Source of the DNA: Candidatus Acetatifactor stercoripullorum
GTDB lineage: Bacteria > Bacillota > Clostridia > Lachnospirales > Lachnospiraceae
Reading direction: 5' to 3'
DNA length: 64,000 bases
NCBI GenBank assembly: GCA_019114005.1
Contig: DXGH01000041.1
Span: 1-64,000 of the forward strand
Part shown: piece by piece, positions 42,441 through 51,932 of the stretch
Position numbering within the stretch: position 1 is the first letter of the stretch
How the letters are laid out: every line of letters starts with the position of its first letter
Notes under the pieces: model-generated
Told to the model about the DNA's origin: nothing
Databases searched by the model: none
The model's input: only the letters and a program-made list of their open reading frames with translations
Made by a program: the position numbers and the translations under genes

Positions 42441-45400
42441 TTGTTCCAGGTGGCAAATGGCCAAAGGAAGAGTATTTCTGCCAGCTCCTGGGGAAGGAAC
42501 AAAAAGCTGGACGAAATAGAGGAGCATTTTGGCGAGGCGGAGGAAAGCGCCAAAACCATAGAGGCAGGAACCTTGCAGAAGCACAAGAATAAAGTGGCGC
42601 AATATGGGGCGTATTCTGAAATGACCATGGAAAACCCCTGGAATACGGCGTCCGGCACCAATCCTAAAAGGCTGGAAGCGGCCATAGGGGAGTATGAAGC
42701 CTTCGGAGAAAAGCTGCGGGAGATGAAGTCCTGCATTCTGGCCATCGACCAGGCCGCCATGGAGCCCTACGAATATCCCGACAGCGTATATGACACCTCA
42801 GACATCGACCCGGCGGACTATGAGACGGAGGAAGCCTATAACGAGGCGGTGCAATCCCAGATCGCCTCCCAGAAAAGCGGCTATGACAACGAGAAGAAAG
42901 AGGAATTTGAGGGTGCCAAGGACGCTTTGCGGGAGTCCCTGACAGGAAGAATCAAGGCATTCAGCGATACCAGCGCAAAGTACGCTTCCGCTATGGAAAC
43001 CTATGAAAATAATTATAAGAAATATGACAGACTGCTGCGGGAAACCCTGTGCAAGCTGAATAACCTTCTGTGCCCGGTGGCAGAAAGCGCCTCAGAGCTC
43101 ACCGATGGATGGCATTTTTCCTTTAACTGGCTGGATTCCCACAGCGGGACACTGGCGGAAAATGCCATAGATTCCATAAACGATGTCCAAGCTCAGATGG
43201 AGAAGCTCAAAGAAGCTACAGTAGCCGCAGAGAGGAAAATTAAGAACTATCAGGATAATTATCTGGAGAGTGCCGGACAGGATGAGTTTTCCGCCTCCAT
43301 GCAGGCTTCCATCGAAGAGATCGCAAATCAGTTTAATACTGAGGATCTGAAAGAAATCACTGAACAGATTCAGGCGGGAATCAACTATATGTCAAGCGAA
43401 GGAAATCCTGTGGGCGTCCTCAAGGCCATAGAATCCATAAAGCTCTCAGGCGTAAGCCTTGTAAAGGAATCCTATTACAAGGTGATGACCGTGGACAAAA
43501 CAGAGCGTCTTTTGGAACAGCTGACAAAGGCCTACAGAGGAAGCGGGACCTTTAACGCTTACAGCGCAGCCGATCCGGAGACAAGCTATCTGGGCCGGGA
43601 GGCCGCTGCGTTTGATACAGCCTATGAAAATCAGTTTGCCCAAAGCGTGCTGTTTAACGTATGCAGCGATCCGGGGAATTTATACAATAAATATAACACC
43701 ACAAGCACCTGCTATTTGAAAAAGGTGGGAGAAAAGGGAATGACCACTGCGGACGGCAATCATTATAATATTCCTGCGTTTTATTTTTATCTCATCACCG
43801 TATTCAGTGCCTCCGCTGACGTTGATCCCTCACAGCCTACGGAGGACAGCATCAAGGATTTTCAGGAGCAGGCCCAGGACAGCACAGAGGAGGACAATGT
43901 AAACAGCACAACCTTTTCTTATGATATGGGCCTCTTTACGGAGGTTCCCTCCGACGGCACAAGCGGAGAGGGAGCCATAGGCAAGAAGGACGACGACGGT
44001 CTGTTTGGCTTTTTCAACAATGCGGCCAGTACCTTTCAGCAAATCTTTCAGGCTCTGGGCAATCTGAATCCGGAAAACGCAGTGGATTCTCTGCTGGTGA
44101 CGGAATATGTGCTGAATGATTTTTCCTCCTATATGGACTGGGTGGCCTATACGGAGGGGACGGACAACTTCCCTGAAGGAAGCAAGGATTATCCCCGCCA
44201 GACCTACAGCAATGTGGAGATCAATGCGGAAAACAACGCCATGTTCGGCTGTGAGATCGAGTATATCCTTTACGGAAGCAAGGGCCAGAACGAAACAAAG
44301 TTTCTCTGGTTTACGGTAAAGGAAGGGGCGGGGCCGGAAATCAATGTAAATCAGGCCAAGGCCAATATCTTTGCCCTCCGCCTGATGTTTAACATGGTAT
44401 ATGCCCTGACGGACAGCGAGATCGACTACCAGACGCTGCCTCCGGCCATGTCCATTCAGGCCGCCACCGGGGGCGTGTTTCCCTACCAGGTGGCCCAGAC
44501 GGTGATGAAGCTCTGCCTGGCGCTTGCGGAATCCAACTATGATCTGGAGCGGATTATGGATGGGAAAAAGGTGGAGCTGGTCAAGAGCGATGAAACCTGG
44601 AAATTTAGTTTGGGCGGAATGGTGGACCTGGCCAAGGATTACGTGGCGGAGGAGGTGAAGAATGCCGGGGAAGAGGTGATTTCTGAATTAAACACATCCA
44701 TTCAGGAAGCATTGGATTATACGACGGAAAATGCAACTAATATTGTCAGAGGTTTAGAAGATAATATGATTTCTGTTGTGGATAATGTGGTAAACGGTAG
44801 TGTGGATGCAGTGACCCAGTGTTTCAACACTTCTCTGGAAATGTACTATCAGGAGATGCTTACAAAGGGGACGGAGTACAGCAGACAGGAGCTATTGGCT
44901 CGGTGCGAGGAGAGTGTATCGACGTATCTGGCTGAAAGCGGCATGGAGGGAGCGGCGGCAGAACTTTTGCAAAATGATTTGATGGGCCAACTTAGAGGAA
45001 TGCTTGCAGATGGAGGAAGCATTGATCTGCATTTTGAGGCATTGGAGGAGGAACTCCGGCGAATAGATTTGAACAAGGAAGCGCTAGCGCAAAACTATAC
45101 GGACTTTATGAGACAGGTATCGAAGTCTACGGAGGACGCCATTGGAGCTGTGGAGAATCAGATTAACGCGACCATTTCATTGGTTGCAGGGGAGATTGTA
45201 GCTGATCTGCAAGGCACTGTCAGCGAGGCCTTGGAGTCCCAGGTAGACAACGCCACGGAAAAGATTTCGGAGGCCATTAACAGCAAGCTGGACGCCTATT
45301 TCCCTTCGTCCTCCATAGGAAACCAGGCAAAGGGAGTGGGGAAAACCTCCTCCTCAGCACTTAGCAGCGCCTTTAATATGGGCTACGAGGACTATTTAAG

Positions 45401-45680
45401 GGTATTTCTGATTATCAAGCTGTTAAGCGACGAGTCCGATATGGCGGTAACCCGCATCGGGGATGTGATCCAGATCAATGTGAATGAAGGGCTGAATGCC
45501 TATGAGGTAGAACACCCTAAGAAGGGGAACTTCCGCATGGCAGAGGCCAACACCTATTTGGAGATCAATGCCAGGATTCAGGTGAAGCCGTTATTGATTT
45601 CCCAGGATTGGTTTGAGGGGTGGCTGGGAGAAAAAATAGAATATCTCTCGTATGATTACCATACGATTGCAGGATATTAA
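42441..45680 (+). CDS. Large DUF5702-like protein, N-terminus apparently lost
   Basis: The open frame encodes 1079 residues, rich in Glu, Ala, Ser and predicted coiled coil (for example near residues 260-310 and 770-960). The end (YEDYLRVFLIIKLLSDESD, then MAVTRIGDVIQIN) resembles the C-terminus of DUF5702 proteins, envelope-associated proteins of Lachnospiraceae that normally start with a membrane helix and follow Tad-pilus genes. Here there is no signal or helix, no ribosome site, and an in-frame TAA 16 bases before the TTG at 42441. The first ATG is at 42624. It may be a pseudogene with a long intact body or start internally. Two lipoprotein genes follow. Confidence 0.55.
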   Translation: MFQVANGQRKSISASSWGRNKKLDEIEEHFGEAEESAKTIEAGTLQKHKNKVAQYGAYSEMTMENPWNTASGTNPKRLEAAIGEYEAFGEKLREMKSCILAIDQAAMEPYEYPDSVYDTSDIDPADYETEEAYNEAVQSQIASQKSGYDNEKKEEFEGAKDALRESLTGRIKAFSDTSAKYASAMETYENNYKKYDRLLRETLCKLNNLLCPVAESASELTDGWHFSFNWLDSHSGTLAENAIDSINDVQAQMEKLKEATVAAERKIKNYQDNYLESAGQDEFSASMQASIEEIANQFNTEDLKEITEQIQAGINYMSSEGNPVGVLKAIESIKLSGVSLVKESYYKVMTVDKTERLLEQLTKAYRGSGTFNAYSAADPETSYLGREAAAFDTAYENQFAQSVLFNVCSDPGNLYNKYNTTSTCYLKKVGEKGMTTADGNHYNIPAFYFYLITVFSASADVDPSQPTEDSIKDFQEQAQDSTEEDNVNSTTFSYDMGLFTEVPSDGTSGEGAIGKKDDDGLFGFFNNAASTFQQIFQALGNLNPENAVDSLLVTEYVLNDFSSYMDWVAYTEGTDNFPEGSKDYPRQTYSNVEINAENNAMFGCEIEYILYGSKGQNETKFLWFTVKEGAGPEINVNQAKANIFALRLMFNMVYALTDSEIDYQTLPPAMSIQAATGGVFPYQVAQTVMKLCLALAESNYDLERIMDGKKVELVKSDETWKFSLGGMVDLAKDYVAEEVKNAGEEVISELNTSIQEALDYTTENATNIVRGLEDNMISVVDNVVNGSVDAVTQCFNTSLEMYYQEMLTKGTEYSRQELLARCEESVSTYLAESGMEGAAAELLQNDLMGQLRGMLADGGSIDLHFEALEEELRRIDLNKEALAQNYTDFMRQVSKSTEDAIGAVENQINATISLVAGEIVADLQGTVSEALESQVDNATEKISEAINSKLDAYFPSSSIGNQAKGVGKTSSSALSSAFNMGYEDYLRVFLIIKLLSDESDMAVTRIGDVIQINVNEGLNAYEVEHPKKGNFRMAEANTYLEINARIQVKPLLISQDWFEGWLGEKIEYLSYDYHTIAGY

Positions 45681-45702
45681 ATAAAAAATAAGGGAGAAAA
45701 AA

Positions 45703-46410
45703 ATGAAGAAAAAAGGATTATTGTTACTGGGAATGATGCTGCTGGCTGGGAGCCTGAGCGCCTGCCAGGGAACGGGGGAAGGCCAGGCCTCGGCTGTACA
45801 GGGAGGAAACGCCGTAACGGCGGAGACAGATGTGCAGACTTCCGGGGAGGCAGAAGAGGAAACAGATTACCCGGAGGGGCTGGATTATCTGTATACGGAG
45901 GAGCATTTTAATTTTTCGCTGAGACTGCCGGATGGAGAAAATAGTTCCAAAGGATTTGGGCACATAGCAAAAGAGGCCTATGGCAGCAGCTTTGACAGAG
46001 TGAACTGCGAACAAATTTTTGTGACCCAGTATTCTGGGGATGTGGGAGCAGAGGAGGAGCAGGAGCTGATTGACATGAGCCAGTACCATTCCTCGGCAGA
46101 TATTTTTCAAGTATTGAGCCCGCTAATTGAAGCACAATATTTTTCAGGACGTGCTTTTACAGAAATAAGTTATGATGTAGATATTTTAGAAACTACAACC
46201 ATAAATGGTTTTGAAATGACTAAATATGAGGGCCAAATATGTTATGTGGATAGTTTGGGAGAGATTATTTATCCTTTCGTAGCATATGGCATTGCGGGAA
46301 CCGAAACCCCGGTGCTGGTATGCTGTATAGATCGTACGGAAGATCAGAGCCGCCATGCAGACTGGGTGGACAAGATAGATGAGGTGGTGTCCACCTACAC
46401 GGAAAACTAG
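45703..46410 (+). CDS. Lipoprotein, tandem copy 1
   Basis: The 235-residue protein has a clear lipoprotein signal (MKKKGLLLLGMMLLAGSLSAC, split at the lipobox LSAC, Cys near residue 21), an acidic linker and a compact domain with ADIFQVLSPLIE and RHADWVDKIDEVVSTYTEN. I do not recognise the family. AGGGAGAAAAAA precedes ATG. The next gene is a close copy, with almost identical first 60 and last 35 residues but a diverged middle. Confidence 0.85.
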   Translation: MKKKGLLLLGMMLLAGSLSACQGTGEGQASAVQGGNAVTAETDVQTSGEAEEETDYPEGLDYLYTEEHFNFSLRLPDGENSSKGFGHIAKEAYGSSFDRVNCEQIFVTQYSGDVGAEEEQELIDMSQYHSSADIFQVLSPLIEAQYFSGRAFTEISYDVDILETTTINGFEMTKYEGQICYVDSLGEIIYPFVAYGIAGTETPVLVCCIDRTEDQSRHADWVDKIDEVVSTYTEN

Positions 46411-46421
46411 GCAAACTGACT

Positions 46422-46486
46422 GGCTGCCTGTCTGCATTTTCGGCTGCAGGAGCGCCGGAACCATACAGGAAGCAGGACAGGCAGCC
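46422..46486 (+). terminator. Hairpin after lipoprotein copy 1
   Basis: GGCTGCCTGTC at 46422-46432 pairs exactly with GACAGGCAGCC at 46476-46486. It lacks a T run. The whole spacer is part of the duplicated unit. Confidence 0.55.
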
Positions 46487-46534
46487 GGCAGGGAAAGGCT
46501 GGAACAGAGGGACAAGGGAGACAAAAGATAAAAA

Positions 46535-47242
46535 ATGAAGAAAAAAGGATTATTGTTACTGGGAATGATGCTGCTGGCTGGGAGCCTGAGCGCCTGCCAG
46601 GGAACGGAGGAAGGCCAGGCTTCGGCTGTACAGGGAGGAAACGCCGTAACGGCGGAGACAGATGTGCAGGTTTCCGGGGAGGCAGAGGAGGAAGCGGATT
46701 ATCCGGAGGGGCTGGACTATCTGTATACGGAAAACCACTTTGGATATTCCCTGAGACTGCCGGGTAGAGAAAACAGTACAGTGGGCTATGGGCATGTTGC
46801 AAAGGAGCAATATGAGGGAGGATTTAGGAGTGCAGCCTGCCTGAATGTGTTTGTAACCCAGTATTCCGGGGATGTGGGGGCAGAGGAGGAAAAGGAGCTG
46901 ATTGACATGAGCCAGTACCATTCCTCGGCGGACATTTTCCAGGTGCTGAGCCCATTGATTCAACACCAGTTTTTTTCGGGACTTAGTGTGAAAGAAATCA
47001 GTTATGATGTAGACATTCTGGAGACTACAACCATAAATGGTTTTGAGATGACAAAATTTGAAGGAGAAATGGATTATGTAGATGCCTGGGGAGAAATCAC
47101 TTATCCAATTGTAGCATACGGCATTGCAGGAACAGAGACCCCGGTGCTGGTTTGCTGTATAGACGAGACGGAAGAGCGGAGCCGCCATGCAGACTGGGTG
47201 GACAAAATAGACGAGGTGGTGTCCACCTACACGGAAAATTAG
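46535..47242 (+). CDS. Lipoprotein, tandem copy 2
   Basis: This 235-residue lipoprotein is a paralogue of the gene 832 bases upstream: identical signal peptide and lipobox LSAC, the same VTQYSGDVGAEEE and SQYHSSADIFQVLSPLI blocks, and the same C-terminus. The middle (about residues 68-110 and 140-190) differs most, as in surface proteins under diversifying selection. The downstream 125 bases are duplicated too. The function is unknown. Confidence 0.85.
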   Translation: MKKKGLLLLGMMLLAGSLSACQGTEEGQASAVQGGNAVTAETDVQVSGEAEEEADYPEGLDYLYTENHFGYSLRLPGRENSTVGYGHVAKEQYEGGFRSAACLNVFVTQYSGDVGAEEEKELIDMSQYHSSADIFQVLSPLIQHQFFSGLSVKEISYDVDILETTTINGFEMTKFEGEMDYVDAWGEITYPIVAYGIAGTETPVLVCCIDETEERSRHADWVDKIDEVVSTYTEN

Positions 47243-47253
47243 GTGAGCTGCCT

Positions 47254-47318
47254 GGCTGCCTGTCTGCATTTTTGGCTGCAGGAGCGCCGGAACCATACGG
47301 AAAGCAGGACAGGCAGCC
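47254..47318 (+). terminator. Hairpin after lipoprotein copy 2
   Basis: GGCTGCCTGTC at 47254-47264 pairs exactly with GACAGGCAGCC at 47308-47318, the second copy of the element behind lipoprotein copy 1. Confidence 0.55.
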
Positions 47319-47374
47319 GGCAAGGAAAGGCTGGAACAGAGGGACAAGGGAGACAAAATACAAGGAGAAAAGAC

Positions 47375-47743
47375 ATGGAAAATCAAGATAACAATAGCAC
47401 AATTTTGCTGAACAGTAATGAAAACCCTTATTATAACAATGCCATGTATGGTGCAGGTGCGTCATATGGACAAAATGTGCCGGGACAGCAGCCGGGTAAT
47501 GGATATGCGCAGACAGCTGTAAAAGAGGAGACGGTAACGGTGGGGGAATGGATTGCAGCTGGAATCATAATGCTGATTCCCATCGTAAATCTGGTCATGC
47601 TGTTTGTATGGGCCTTTTCAGGAAATGTTAAGAAAAGCAAATCCAATTATTTTAAAGCCCAGCTGATCTTGATACTAATTTATATTGCTTTGGCCATCCT
47701 GGGCGTTGTAATGTTTGCAGGCAGCTTCTTAAGCCTGATGTAG
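47375..47743 (+). CDS. Small membrane protein with Asn/Gln-rich head
   Basis: The 122-residue protein has a polar N-terminal part rich in Asn, Gln, Gly and Tyr (residues 1-50), then two membrane helices (about 57-80 and 92-118) joined by a short basic loop GNVKKSKSNYFKAQ. AAGGAGAAAAGAC precedes ATG at 47375; the open frame upstream belongs to the duplicated spacer. It is like other short two-helix proteins of unknown role in Lachnospiraceae and may form a unit with the lipoproteins. Confidence 0.75.
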   Translation: MENQDNNSTILLNSNENPYYNNAMYGAGASYGQNVPGQQPGNGYAQTAVKEETVTVGEWIAAGIIMLIPIVNLVMLFVWAFSGNVKKSKSNYFKAQLILILIYIALAILGVVMFAGSFLSLM

Positions 47744-47788
47744 AAAGAAAAATACGAAAGAAAAATACTGTTTTAGAACCATAGTTCC

Positions 47789-47817
47789 TTGTGCGTAAAG
47801 GGTCAGGATACTACAAT
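47789..47817 (+). promoter_or_regulatory. Promoter of the 73-residue gene
   Basis: TTGTGC at 47789-47794 and TACAAT at 47812-47817 are 17 bases apart. Confidence 0.55.
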
Positions 47818-47852
47818 ATATGACATTAGGGGATAAGACCGGAGGTTTCCAA

Positions 47853-48074
47853 ATGTCGCATTGCAGTACCTGGACTATGCGAGGCCAAGAAAGCTTTCTT
47901 TTTCAAAATGCAAATACCAAGGAGCTGACAGAAAGAAAATACGCAGAGGACTACAGAGCTGCCAAAACAGCTTTTGAGGGAATAGCAGGCATGGATGGAG
48001 TCACGGCAGCCGAAAAACCTTTCCAACTGTCCTGTTCCCGGGAGAGATACCGGGAAGCAGAGGTTCGCTTCTAG
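47853..48074 (+). CDS. Small protein of unknown function
   Basis: The 73-residue frame starts at ATG 47853, 7 bases after GGAGG, and is preceded by a plausible promoter. It is charged, with RKYAEDYRAAKTAF in the middle and a basic/acidic end SRERYREAEVRF, and has no membrane helix. I do not recognise it. The signals before it are the main support; no downstream partner is obvious. Confidence 0.45.
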   Translation: MSHCSTWTMRGQESFLFQNANTKELTERKYAEDYRAAKTAFEGIAGMDGVTAAEKPFQLSCSRERYREAEVRF

Positions 48075-48190
48075 CGGACTTTTTTCGTTCAGACATTCTT
48101 TTTACAATATAAGTCACAAATAGGTGCTGTACAGGGAAGAATAATGTCGTAAAATGGGTAAAAATGAATTGCGTATAAGGAAGATTACCC

Positions 48191-48904
48191 ATGAATATGG
48201 ATTATGAAAATGTTTTGCAAAGGCTGAAGGAAGAAAGGGTCAGAAATAATTTGTCCCAAAGGCAGATCAGCTATCAAATGCACATGATGCAAAGTCATTA
48301 CAGTAAGGCGGAGCTTGGAAAAAAGCGATTCACCTTCTATGAAATGCAGTGTCTGACGAATACGGAAATAGATATACAGTATATGTATACAGGCTTGCGG
48401 AGCACCAAAAAGTATAGAGAGTTTTTTGAGGGATGTACCTTTGAAGAAATCATCTGCTATATCAGCATCTTTTATTCCATGGCAGCCTGCCTGGGACGGG
48501 AGAATTCTGCAGGCAAATGGGGCAAGATATATAAGCGTATTGAATATATGAAATTTATTTTCATGACGGGAAGAGAGAACGACAATATTTTCTTCGCCAT
48601 CAGACAGCAGCTTGCGTATACACAGCATAAAATGGCAGAGCTTCTGGGTGTTGATATAAAGAAGCTCAGAGAGCTGGAAAATGGAAGAGTTCTTCCCGAC
48701 AGTGAGATGCTGTGGAAAATATATGATTTGTTTCATGTTCCTCCATCCATTATCCTGCGGGATGGCAAAGGACTGGCGCAGGAATTGTGTCTGCTTTTGG
48801 AAATATCTGGTGAAGAGGAAGGGGAAGCCATCTTCGCTTATTTGCAGGCAGGACAAAAGTGTTTAGGGGAAATTTGTGAAAAAGATTTTAATTTTAGAAG
48901 ATAA
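48191..48904 (+). CDS. Transcription regulator with two XRE-type HTH domains
   Basis: The 237-residue protein has an N-terminal helix-turn-helix of XRE type (LKEERVRNNLSQRQISYQMH) and a second one near residue 137 (IRQQLAYTQHKMAELLGV, IKKLRELENGRVLPDSEML). The middle is helical. Such a double arrangement is not common. Its 3' end overlaps the response-regulator gene by 29 bases, so it belongs to the same operon and may adjust the quorum-sensing response. Confidence 0.75.
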   Translation: MNMDYENVLQRLKEERVRNNLSQRQISYQMHMMQSHYSKAELGKKRFTFYEMQCLTNTEIDIQYMYTGLRSTKKYREFFEGCTFEEIICYISIFYSMAACLGRENSAGKWGKIYKRIEYMKFIFMTGRENDNIFFAIRQQLAYTQHKMAELLGVDIKKLRELENGRVLPDSEMLWKIYDLFHVPPSIILRDGKGLAQELCLLLEISGEEEGEAIFAYLQAGQKCLGEICEKDFNFRR

Positions 48905-49598
48905 TCAAAGTACGCTGCAGCATTTGGCCGGCATCGTGCAGAAAGCTGATACAAGGTGCGAGGTAATTGCACTGCATCGTATGAAGGATGCCTATCAATG
49001 TGCATTGGAAAGAGAGATTGATTTATTTATCATAGACATTATATTGGATACCAGAAGGCCGGGAGATTCTTCCGGTCTGCGGTTTGTGGACAGTATCCGG
49101 AAAATTGATAAATATGCCTTTACGCCAGTGCTGTTTGTCACCTCACTGGAGGACGCCAGATTTTATGCCTATGAAAAGCTGCATTGTTATCATTTTGTGG
49201 AAAAGCCCTTTGATGCGGAGAAGGTAAAGCGGATGGTGGAGCACTGCCTGAAATTTCCCGGACATCAGGAGAGCGATAAAACCCTGTACTTTCGAAAGGA
49301 CGGCATCGTCCTGGCCGTGGATAGAAGCGAAATTGTATATGCGGAATGCGAGAATCATACCATGTATATCCATACAAGCCGCAGTGATGTTTTGGCAATT
49401 CCTTATTTGACACTGAAAAGACTGCTGGATGAAGCAGACAGTCCGGATATGATTCAATGCAGCCGCAACACCATGATAAATAAGAAATTTATACATAATG
49501 TGGATATTACAAACAGAATGATACAGCTGCGCAATAACTATGGAAGAGTAGAGATTGGTTTGATGTATAAGAAATTATTGCGGGAAATTTTTAAGTAA
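48876..49598 (+). CDS. LytTR-family response regulator (AgrA-like)
   Basis: The 240-residue protein has a receiver domain (ILILEDNQ, phospho-acceptor Asp in LFIIDIILD, KPFDAEKV with the conserved Lys) and a C-terminal LytTR DNA-binding domain (IVYAECENHTMYIHT, MIQCSRNTMINKKFI). LytTR regulators of this size act in agr-type peptide signalling. It lies between the XRE regulator and the histidine kinase, and agrBD is about 3 kb downstream on the other strand. Confidence 0.93.
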   Translation: MKKILILEDNQSTLQHLAGIVQKADTRCEVIALHRMKDAYQCALEREIDLFIIDIILDTRRPGDSSGLRFVDSIRKIDKYAFTPVLFVTSLEDARFYAYEKLHCYHFVEKPFDAEKVKRMVEHCLKFPGHQESDKTLYFRKDGIVLAVDRSEIVYAECENHTMYIHTSRSDVLAIPYLTLKRLLDEADSPDMIQCSRNTMINKKFIHNVDITNRMIQLRNNYGRVEIGLMYKKLLREIFK

Positions 49599-50858
49599 AT
49601 GCTGCTGCGCCTTGTTCTAATAACAGAGATATTTTCGGTGATTATCTGCATTCACCGGATCTATGGAGTAAAGGTAAAATTTGATATGAAAACGGTCCTG
49701 TTATTTCTGGGACTTCTGATTGTTTTGGAAATAGTCAATACCTGTCAGGTGTCGAGACTGTTTTCACTGCTGGTCTATTTTCTTATTTTTCTCTATTGTG
49801 TGTTAAAATTTAAGAAATCCTTGTTTGAAACCATAATCAACAATGTGCTGTATCTTGTGGTGATGACACTGCTGCAGTTTGCCTGTCTTGTGCCTGCTGC
49901 AGTTGTTCTGCCTCAAAATGAGTATGGAAGAGGGCTTTTGGTGAATTGTGCGGTGCTGTTAATCTGTATTTTTGTGCTGCCGTCGTTGGGACTGTGCCGA
50001 TTTGCCGGATGGATAAGGAAAAAAGAGAAATTAATCTATCTATTATTAAGCGCAATTTTTATGGTTGTGATATTTATTTTGATGCAGGCAAAAATTTTTC
50101 ATGGTGTGCGGATAGATTCTTTTTTATTGCTAATTCCAATTATTGCAGTGACACTTGGATTGAAAAAATATTGGGACAAGAATTATAAGGGCAATACAGT
50201 GCCTGAAAAAGACGAATATCAAAATATAAATAGTGAAAATAAATACAACGAATTGCTTATTAAAATCAGAATGCGCCAGCATGAGATAAATAACCATATT
50301 ACGGCGGTGCTGTCCATGCATTATACGAATAAAACTTATGAAGAATTGGTCAGGGCTCAGGAAGAATATTTGGGCAAGGTGGCGGCAGAGAACAAATATA
50401 ACAAGCTCCTTATACTAGAAGACAGCATATTAACAGGATTCTTATATGGAAAGCTTACAGAATTGGAGGAGGAAGCGGAAATTACATATAAAATAGAAGT
50501 GGAATCTTTTCATACAGTAATACCGGCGTACTATATAATTCAGATGCTGGGAATTTTATTTGATAATGCAGTAGAGGCCGTGAAGGATAAGCAAGATACG
50601 ATCTCCAGGATACATTTTGAGATTAGAGAGGTAGGGACGGGATATGAGTATGAAGTGAGAAATCCCTTTCCCTATGTGCCTTATAATGAGATAGAAGAGT
50701 GGTTTGTCTTAGGACAAAGTACCAAAAGTATTGAAAGAGGAGTGGGATTATACCATTTGAAGTATTTATGTGAGGAATTGAAGTGTGATTTGATTTGCAG
50801 AAATATAATGGTGGAAAAAGATAATTGGATTTCTTTTGTCCTAAAAGTTAAAAAGTAA
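49599..50858 (+). CDS. AgrC-like sensor histidine kinase (GHKL type)
   Basis: The 419-residue protein has six to seven N-terminal membrane helices (residues 1-190), the receptor part of AgrC-like kinases, then a dimerisation helix with the phospho-acceptor His in IRMRQHEINNHITAV and a GHKL ATPase domain (LGILFDNAVEAV N box, GVGLYHLKYLCEEL G box). It would detect the Agr peptide and phosphorylate the LytTR regulator encoded directly upstream; ATG follows the previous stop at once. Confidence 0.92.
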   Translation: MLLRLVLITEIFSVIICIHRIYGVKVKFDMKTVLLFLGLLIVLEIVNTCQVSRLFSLLVYFLIFLYCVLKFKKSLFETIINNVLYLVVMTLLQFACLVPAAVVLPQNEYGRGLLVNCAVLLICIFVLPSLGLCRFAGWIRKKEKLIYLLLSAIFMVVIFILMQAKIFHGVRIDSFLLLIPIIAVTLGLKKYWDKNYKGNTVPEKDEYQNINSENKYNELLIKIRMRQHEINNHITAVLSMHYTNKTYEELVRAQEEYLGKVAAENKYNKLLILEDSILTGFLYGKLTELEEEAEITYKIEVESFHTVIPAYYIIQMLGILFDNAVEAVKDKQDTISRIHFEIREVGTGYEYEVRNPFPYVPYNEIEEWFVLGQSTKSIERGVGLYHLKYLCEELKCDLICRNIMVEKDNWISFVLKVKK

Positions 50859-50990
50859 TGTTTATAAAGGCTGAATTTTGTGAAAGGGGGAAATTTTGTT
50901 AGAGGTTGAAAAAAGTAGTTTCATGCGATATATTTAATATATGCTTCAGGAGCCGTAGGATGAAATGGAAGTGCAAGGGAGGCAGCGACA

Positions 50991-51932
50991 ATGGAAGCAA
51001 ACAATATCTTCATTGAGAGATCAGACAGGGAAGAAATTCAGGCAAAAAGATTTGATTTTGATAGTTTGTTTGTTGATAAAACAGAGATTATAGAAATGCA
51101 CAACGACAATTCTATGGCTATATTGGGAAATAGTCTTGAGGTACTTCACTATATAAAGGATGGTTCTGTCGATCTGATATTTGCGGATGCACCATATAAC
51201 ATAGGAAAGAATTTTGGCAATAACCAGGATAAATGGAGCACCATTGAACAATATATTAATTGGTGTAAATGCTGGATTGATGAATGCATGAGAGTGCTTT
51301 CTTGCAATGGTACAATGTATTTTATGACAGCTACACAGCATATGGCGTATCTGGATGTTTATGTTTCCCAAAAATATAATGTACTATGCCGTATCGTGTG
51401 GTCCTATGACAGTTCAGGTGTACAGTCTAAAAAAATATTTGGTTCATTATATGAGCCCATTTTGATGATAAATAAAAACAGCAAGGCAAAATACACATTT
51501 AATCAACAAGCTATTTTGGTTGAAGCTAAAACTGGAGCACAAAGAAAGTTAATTGATTATAGAAAAGATCCGCCTAAGCCATATAATGCAGAGAAAATCC
51601 CAGGTAATGTTTGGAATTTTAATCGTGTTCGCTTTAAAATGGATGAATACGAAAACCACCCAACGCAAAAGCCAGAAGCGTTGTTGGAACGCATTATTAA
51701 GGCTTCGTCTAATGTTGGCGATGTTATTTTAGATCCATTTTCAGGCTCTTTTACTACCTCTGCAGTTGCTGCTCGTTTAGGAAGAATTGGCATTGGCATA
51801 GACATAAATGAAGAATATTTTGAGATAGGGCTTCGTCGCACGGGGATAGCAACGGAATTTAATGGAAAATTACTTGTAAAAGAGAAGAGGCGCAAGACAA
51901 AAGCAAAGTCAAAACATGCAAGAAGTCAGTGA
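50991..51932 (+). CDS. Type II DNA methyltransferase (N6_N4 family)
   Basis: The 313-residue enzyme has the catalytic motif IV as FADAPYNIG near residue 65, then a target-recognition part, then HPTQKPEALLERII and the AdoMet motif I DPFSGSFTTSAVA near 245. This order is that of beta-class amino-methyltransferases acting on adenine N6 or cytosine N4. DAPY replaces the usual DPPY. The gene is clearly AT-rich against its neighbours. It overlaps a putative endonuclease gene by 17 bases, so it is half of a restriction-modification pair. The recognition site is unknown. Confidence 0.9.
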   Translation: MEANNIFIERSDREEIQAKRFDFDSLFVDKTEIIEMHNDNSMAILGNSLEVLHYIKDGSVDLIFADAPYNIGKNFGNNQDKWSTIEQYINWCKCWIDECMRVLSCNGTMYFMTATQHMAYLDVYVSQKYNVLCRIVWSYDSSGVQSKKIFGSLYEPILMINKNSKAKYTFNQQAILVEAKTGAQRKLIDYRKDPPKPYNAEKIPGNVWNFNRVRFKMDEYENHPTQKPEALLERIIKASSNVGDVILDPFSGSFTTSAVAARLGRIGIGIDINEEYFEIGLRRTGIATEFNGKLLVKEKRRKTKAKSKHARSQ

